Source: Bacteriovorax stolpii
GTDB lineage: Bacteria > Bdellovibrionota > Bacteriovoracia > Bacteriovoracales > Bacteriovoracaceae
Reading direction: 5' to 3'
Length of the DNA: 64,000 nucleotides
Assembly (NCBI GenBank): GCA_945883845.1
Contig: CAMCYI010000008.1
Coordinates: forward strand, 1 to 64,000
Shown here: in pieces, positions 60,850 to 64,000 of the stretch
How the letters are laid out: each line of letters starts with the position of its first letter
Position numbering within the stretch: position 1 is the first letter of the stretch
The notes under the pieces: generated by a model
Seen by the model: the letters and a program-made list of their open reading frames with translations, nothing else
Told to the model about the DNA's origin: nothing
Databases searched by the model: none
Made by a program: the position numbers and the translations under genes

Positions 60850-61749
60850 TTATTTTTCTGAAATGAACTTGTCCTTAAGTGTCTGAAAGAAAAGGCGCGA
60901 GGGGTTCTTAATGAGAAAAACTTTTTTCGGTCGTGACTCGTTAATGACTACCTCATCCTGATCATCTACGGCGACAGCGACCTGGCCATCTAGTGTGAGT
61001 GTGACAGCTGTGTGGTGTGGAGGAATGATTTTAAATTTTATCGGAAACGAGTCTGGGACGACAAACGGACGATGGTTGAGCGAATGCGGACAAATTGGTG
61101 TGAGAATGAGGGCCTTCACTTCCGGATGGACGATGGGACCTCCGGCGGCCATGGAATAGGCAGTGGAACCCATAGGGCTTGAAACAATAATACCGTCACC
61201 GGCAAGGTTGTAAATGTGTTCATCATGAGATTCTGCACGGAGGTAGATCATACGGGCGATGTCTGTTTTCCCAAGCACGGCATCGTTGAAGAAATAGTCC
61301 TTGAATTGAATCTTACCCTTTCGTTTTACGCATACATGATAGAGAAGTTTTTGTGTGACTTCATATTTTCCCTCAAGGATGTCTCCCAGAAGGTCAAAGT
61401 ATTCGTGCTTGTTGAATTCCGTGATGAATCCAAGACGGCCAAGATTAATTCCGAGAACTGGAATCTTAGAATTGATTCTCCGGCAGACGCCAATCAAAGT
61501 CCCGTCTCCGCCGAGAGACAACATGATGTCTGGCTCGTTATGGAATTTTTTTTCTTCCAAAAACTGGAACCCCTCAGGAATTTTTTGTTTGAAGAATTTT
61601 TGGATTCGCTCTTTGTCCTCGGCGCGAAAGATAACAGTGCGCTTACGTCTTATGAGCCACGTACAGAGATTGGGCAAGAGATGATAAAAATCTGGCGTGG
61701 AGTTTGGCTTAAGCGTAATGGCCACATTTTTAATCATCGGCTTTTTCAT
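60850..61749 (-). CDS. nadK: NAD kinase
   Basis: 299 residues. LSLGGDGTLIGV (GGDG, ATP/NAD site), GINLGRLGFITE and NLAGDGIIVSSPMGSTAYSMAAGGPIV (NE/D block) are complete. Phosphorylates NAD to NADP. Its ATG overlaps the stop of the receiver gene by four bases, and recN follows after 80 bp. Confidence 0.95.
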   Translation of the reverse strand: MKKPMIKNVAITLKPNSTPDFYHLLPNLCTWLIRRKRTVIFRAEDKERIQKFFKQKIPEGFQFLEEKKFHNEPDIMLSLGGDGTLIGVCRRINSKIPVLGINLGRLGFITEFNKHEYFDLLGDILEGKYEVTQKLLYHVCVKRKGKIQFKDYFFNDAVLGKTDIARMIYLRAESHDEHIYNLAGDGIIVSSPMGSTAYSMAAGGPIVHPEVKALILTPICPHSLNHRPFVVPDSFPIKFKIIPPHHTAVTLTLDGQVAVAVDDQDEVVINESRPKKVFLIKNPSRLFFQTLKDKFISEK

Positions 61750-62111
61750 ATAGACTCCGTCATCAGGCGCATCGCCTGTTCGATATCATCAAAAGGCTTA
61801 TTGAGCAGTCTGCACTGATAAGAAGTAGCGCGTGTCAGAACCTGCGGCGAATTATACGCCGTCATGATGACGAACTTTTCTCCGATCTCAGGACCAGAAT
61901 ATTTCTTCTTGGACTCTTCAATCACATCAAATCCGGAAATATCCTGGAGCATGAGATCGCAGATGATCCGGTCGTAGTTGTTTGTCATGATCATATCAAT
62001 GGCGATCTTACCGCTGGCAGATACATCAACGCTGAATCCACGACGCTCAAAGAGTTTCTTCAAGGATTGCTGAATCAGAATTTCATCTTCAATTAAAAGG
62101 ATCTTTTTCAT
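61746..62111 (-). CDS. Single-domain response regulator
   Basis: 121 residues, a receiver with no output domain. IEDE (acidic pocket 8-10), phospho-acceptor Asp52 in CDLMLQD, T in MTAYN and K in LLNKPF. It overlaps the kinase upstream and nadK downstream, both by four bases. It could pass phosphate on or act by protein binding. Confidence 0.92.
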   Translation of the reverse strand: MKKILLIEDEILIQQSLKKLFERRGFSVDVSASGKIAIDMIMTNNYDRIICDLMLQDISGFDVIEESKKKYSGPEIGEKFVIMTAYNSPQVLTRATSYQCRLLNKPFDDIEQAMRLMTESI

Positions 62112-63817
62112 AGAATGGGCAACGTTAAGCGAAAGTGCGCTCCTTCCTCACTATTATGATCCAAATATTCCAGATTTCCACCCATTTTGAGGGCGAGGTT
62201 CCGTGAGAGCACAAGTCCAAGACCGGTGCCCTGAGATTTCGTGGTGAAAAACGGCTTAAACAACTGTCCTACCTTGTTTTCCGGAATGCCTGTTCCATTG
62301 TCCACAATATCGATACTGATCAATTGATTAACCTTTTCACTGCGGATGGTGATCAAGGAGTTTCGCCGGCCCTTCATGGCCTGGGATGCATTCACAATGA
62401 GATTAAAGATAATCTGCACGACAAAGATCAACGGCACATTGAGAAGAGTCTCATCAGCATCTGCAACGTACTCTATGTTTTTTCTTACTTCTCTTGATTC
62501 GCTCTTCGACAGGACCATGGCCTCATCGATGAACTTTTTGAGGGCAACGGGTTTCGCCTCATTCTGAATTTGATAGAGGTTCGAGAAGTTTTCAATGATC
62601 ACCTGACATCTGTTAACATTCTTTTCGATCTCTTTCATGATCTCGGAGCTGTCCTCGCTGACATCAAGTGTGGTGAATATCTGTGAACTCAGCTTAAGCC
62701 CGAAGAGCGGATTGCTGAGTTCGTGCCTCAAAGTATTTAAGAGCTCTCCTAATAGGGAGATGCGCTGAAAGTGAAAAAGATCGAATGCGTAATGGCGGAG
62801 CTCATCGCTGTCATACAAATCCAGGCTGAAGGGCCCCTGGATTTTTTTGTTGAAGAAGATGTCCTGATCCTGGAGCTCTGAACGATAAAGGTCATTCATG
62901 AACGAAGTTCCGGAGACACTGTCTTTCACCCGCAAAGGGAGTGGGAAATCCTTCAGGCAAATGCGAAGTTCGGCAATGCGCTGATCAGAAAATTCCTGGT
63001 CGATGAGTCTTTCAAAATGAGGCTGAAGCAGATCAATGCAGGTTTCATAGAGTTCAATCTCGGTATCGCTGTAATCAAGGAAGTCGTGTCTCGATGCAAT
63101 CGCAATGAGAGAGTACTTCTTTGACGTCACATCTTTAGCAAGAAAACTTCCGTTGAATGGAATATTGATACGAGAAAAATTATCTGTGTGAAAAGATTTG
63201 ATCTTCGCTTTTTTTACAGAATTAAAAAGAGTGTTGAAGTTACGGACCTCGATGAGACCGTTAACTTTCTCTGATCTCCACTGAGTACCGATGAAGGCTG
63301 CTTTCGTCTGGCCCTTGAGATGAAGGATAACGAGAGATGTCTGAAAGCTCTGGAGAAAGGGAACATCGAGAAGTTTTTCCAGAAGACCGCCAAGACTCAC
63401 CGACTCGCTGGAAATGGCGTTGATCTTTTTGATCACTTCACCCCATAAATCTTTTTGGGCGAGTCCAGCTTCATGAGAAGCATTTGAGAAAAGTTTTTTC
63501 TCAAGCTGTTGAGTCGTTTTCAAATAGTGATCAAATACTTCCGTTTTATCCGGTGTTCGCTGTTCATACTTTTTGAAGCTTTCAAGTAGACCACGTACGT
63601 TTTTAAGGTAATAAGGAAAATCACAATGCTCACCATCCGGAAAGTTCACCCAAAGACGATCTTTCTTTTTGAGAAGTGCGAAGTGTGCGGTTGTAAGAGG
63701 ACCTTCATTGAGAGGAAAAAGTGCGACTTCACCCAGCTCATTTTTAATGGCCTCATCTATGAAGATTGTCAGCTGTTGAGCAGGCGCTTGGTTTGGGGAA
63801 TCAGGTCTATTTTCCAC
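62108..63817 (-). CDS. Sensor histidine kinase, cytoplasmic
   Basis: 569 residues with no membrane segment. The first ~340 residues form an input region, with a GAF-like part around 135-270. The H-box LRHELSNPLFGLKL (phospho-His) lies near 370, followed by HATPase_c: NLIVNASQAMKG (N box), DIVDNGTGIPENKVGQLFKPFFTTKSQGTGLGL (G1, F, G2). The GTG start (63817) has a weak site and overlaps the previous frame by ~49 bp. Partner receiver follows with a four-base overlap. Confidence 0.9.
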   Translation of the reverse strand: MENRPDSPNQAPAQQLTIFIDEAIKNELGEVALFPLNEGPLTTAHFALLKKKDRLWVNFPDGEHCDFPYYLKNVRGLLESFKKYEQRTPDKTEVFDHYLKTTQQLEKKLFSNASHEAGLAQKDLWGEVIKKINAISSESVSLGGLLEKLLDVPFLQSFQTSLVILHLKGQTKAAFIGTQWRSEKVNGLIEVRNFNTLFNSVKKAKIKSFHTDNFSRINIPFNGSFLAKDVTSKKYSLIAIASRHDFLDYSDTEIELYETCIDLLQPHFERLIDQEFSDQRIAELRICLKDFPLPLRVKDSVSGTSFMNDLYRSELQDQDIFFNKKIQGPFSLDLYDSDELRHYAFDLFHFQRISLLGELLNTLRHELSNPLFGLKLSSQIFTTLDVSEDSSEIMKEIEKNVNRCQVIIENFSNLYQIQNEAKPVALKKFIDEAMVLSKSESREVRKNIEYVADADETLLNVPLIFVVQIIFNLIVNASQAMKGRRNSLITIRSEKVNQLISIDIVDNGTGIPENKVGQLFKPFFTTKSQGTGLGLVLSRNLALKMGGNLEYLDHNSEEGAHFRLTLPIL

Positions 63818-63996
63818 TGAGTTAAGTTATCTTTTAATTCGTACTTAATCAATTCTTCCAGGGCCACAGAATCGCCCTTTAACTGTGCCTGATTCATGGC
63901 CTTCATGACGAATAGAAGGTGGATGTGGGAACTCTTGAAATCGTTCATCGTTTTTTTCTTGAACTGCATTACGGCTTTTGAAAGAAGTGTGGTCAA
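63769..63996 (-). CDS. Small hypothetical protein, possibly 5'-partial
   Basis: 75 residues or more; the frame stays open past the window edge, so the start may lie beyond it. Internal ATGs lack ribosome-binding sites. The protein is helical and charged (FVMKAMNQAQLKGDSVALEELIKYEL), resembling small regulator or adaptor proteins, with no family. Its end overlaps the kinase start, which supports it being a real upstream gene of that unit, though weakly. Confidence 0.4.
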   Translation of the reverse strand: MTTLLSKAVMQFKKKTMNDFKSSHIHLLFVMKAMNQAQLKGDSVALEELIKYELKDNLTQWKIDLIPQTKRLLNS

Positions 63997-64000
63997 TTCA

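Noticed and set aside
1..64000. Mobile elements, prophage, CRISPR arrays or rRNA
   Set aside because: I saw no transposase, integrase, phage gene, spacer array or rRNA segment; the only remnants are the VOC and kinase fragments.

Overview
The window looks like chromosomal DNA of a free-living, flagellated Gram-negative bacterium. My best guess is the Bdellovibrionota (Bacteriovorax/Peredibacter-like): there is a roadblock/LC7 protein directly upstream of an MglA-type polarity GTPase, a meso-DAP division and cell-wall cluster, lipopolysaccharide genes, a flagellin, many small secreted proteins and lipoproteins, and a moderately AT-leaning composition. The placement is inferred from gene content; no rRNA is present to confirm it.

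Layout. 1-4 kb: two paralogous secreted proteins built of ~50-residue tandem repeats. 4.2-5.7 kb: tRNA-Arg, a truncated VOC-family fragment and an acyltransferase. 5.7-9.4 kb: a lipoprotein fatty-acid alpha-dioxygenase homologue, divergent from an Mpo1-like protein that is followed by a catalase-fold protein; together they suggest a fatty-acid alpha-oxidation module. 9.4-13.6 kb: small secreted proteins, a decayed histidine-kinase remnant, two paralogous lipoproteins and a PLP decarboxylase. 13.6-19.3 kb: small stress-type genes (CsbD-like, DUF1328) and envelope proteins preceded by four well-formed sigma-54 (-24/-12) promoters, with an orphan NtrC-family activator in the middle. 19.4-24 kb: pdxH, a lipid-linked glycosylation set (PAP2, DPM synthase-like, GT39-like), a membrane PilZ protein, tadA and tRNA-Ser. 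24-27.5 kb: a secreted pectate-lyase-like protein and a lipoprotein class D beta-lactamase.

27.6-33.5 kb: dnaX-ybaB-recR-roadblock-mglA-dksA/traR-mtnP-rsmH, very compact. 33.7-49.4 kb: the dcw cluster ftsL-ftsI-murE-murF-mraY-murD, a strong terminator, then ftsW-murG-murC-murB-ftsQ-like-ftsA-ftsZ. mraZ and ddl are absent, murD has abnormal catalytic motifs, and the gene in the ftsQ slot starts with a signal peptide. 49.5-53.2 kb (minus): a secreted protein, a zinc-finger membrane protein, RNase J and uridine kinase. 53.4-56.6 kb: prmA-rsmE-RDD protein-rfaE2-hypothetical. 56.7-59.2 kb: flagellin, a YcgR-like PilZ protein and an LpxH-like phosphoesterase. 59.1-64 kb (minus): a histidine kinase and receiver pair overlapping nadK, then recN.

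The most interesting items are the putative alpha-oxidation module, the local sigma-54 regulon with its probable regulator, the degenerate MurD, a set of apparently leaderless promoters, and terminator-like hairpins that abut the ribosome-binding site of the next gene.
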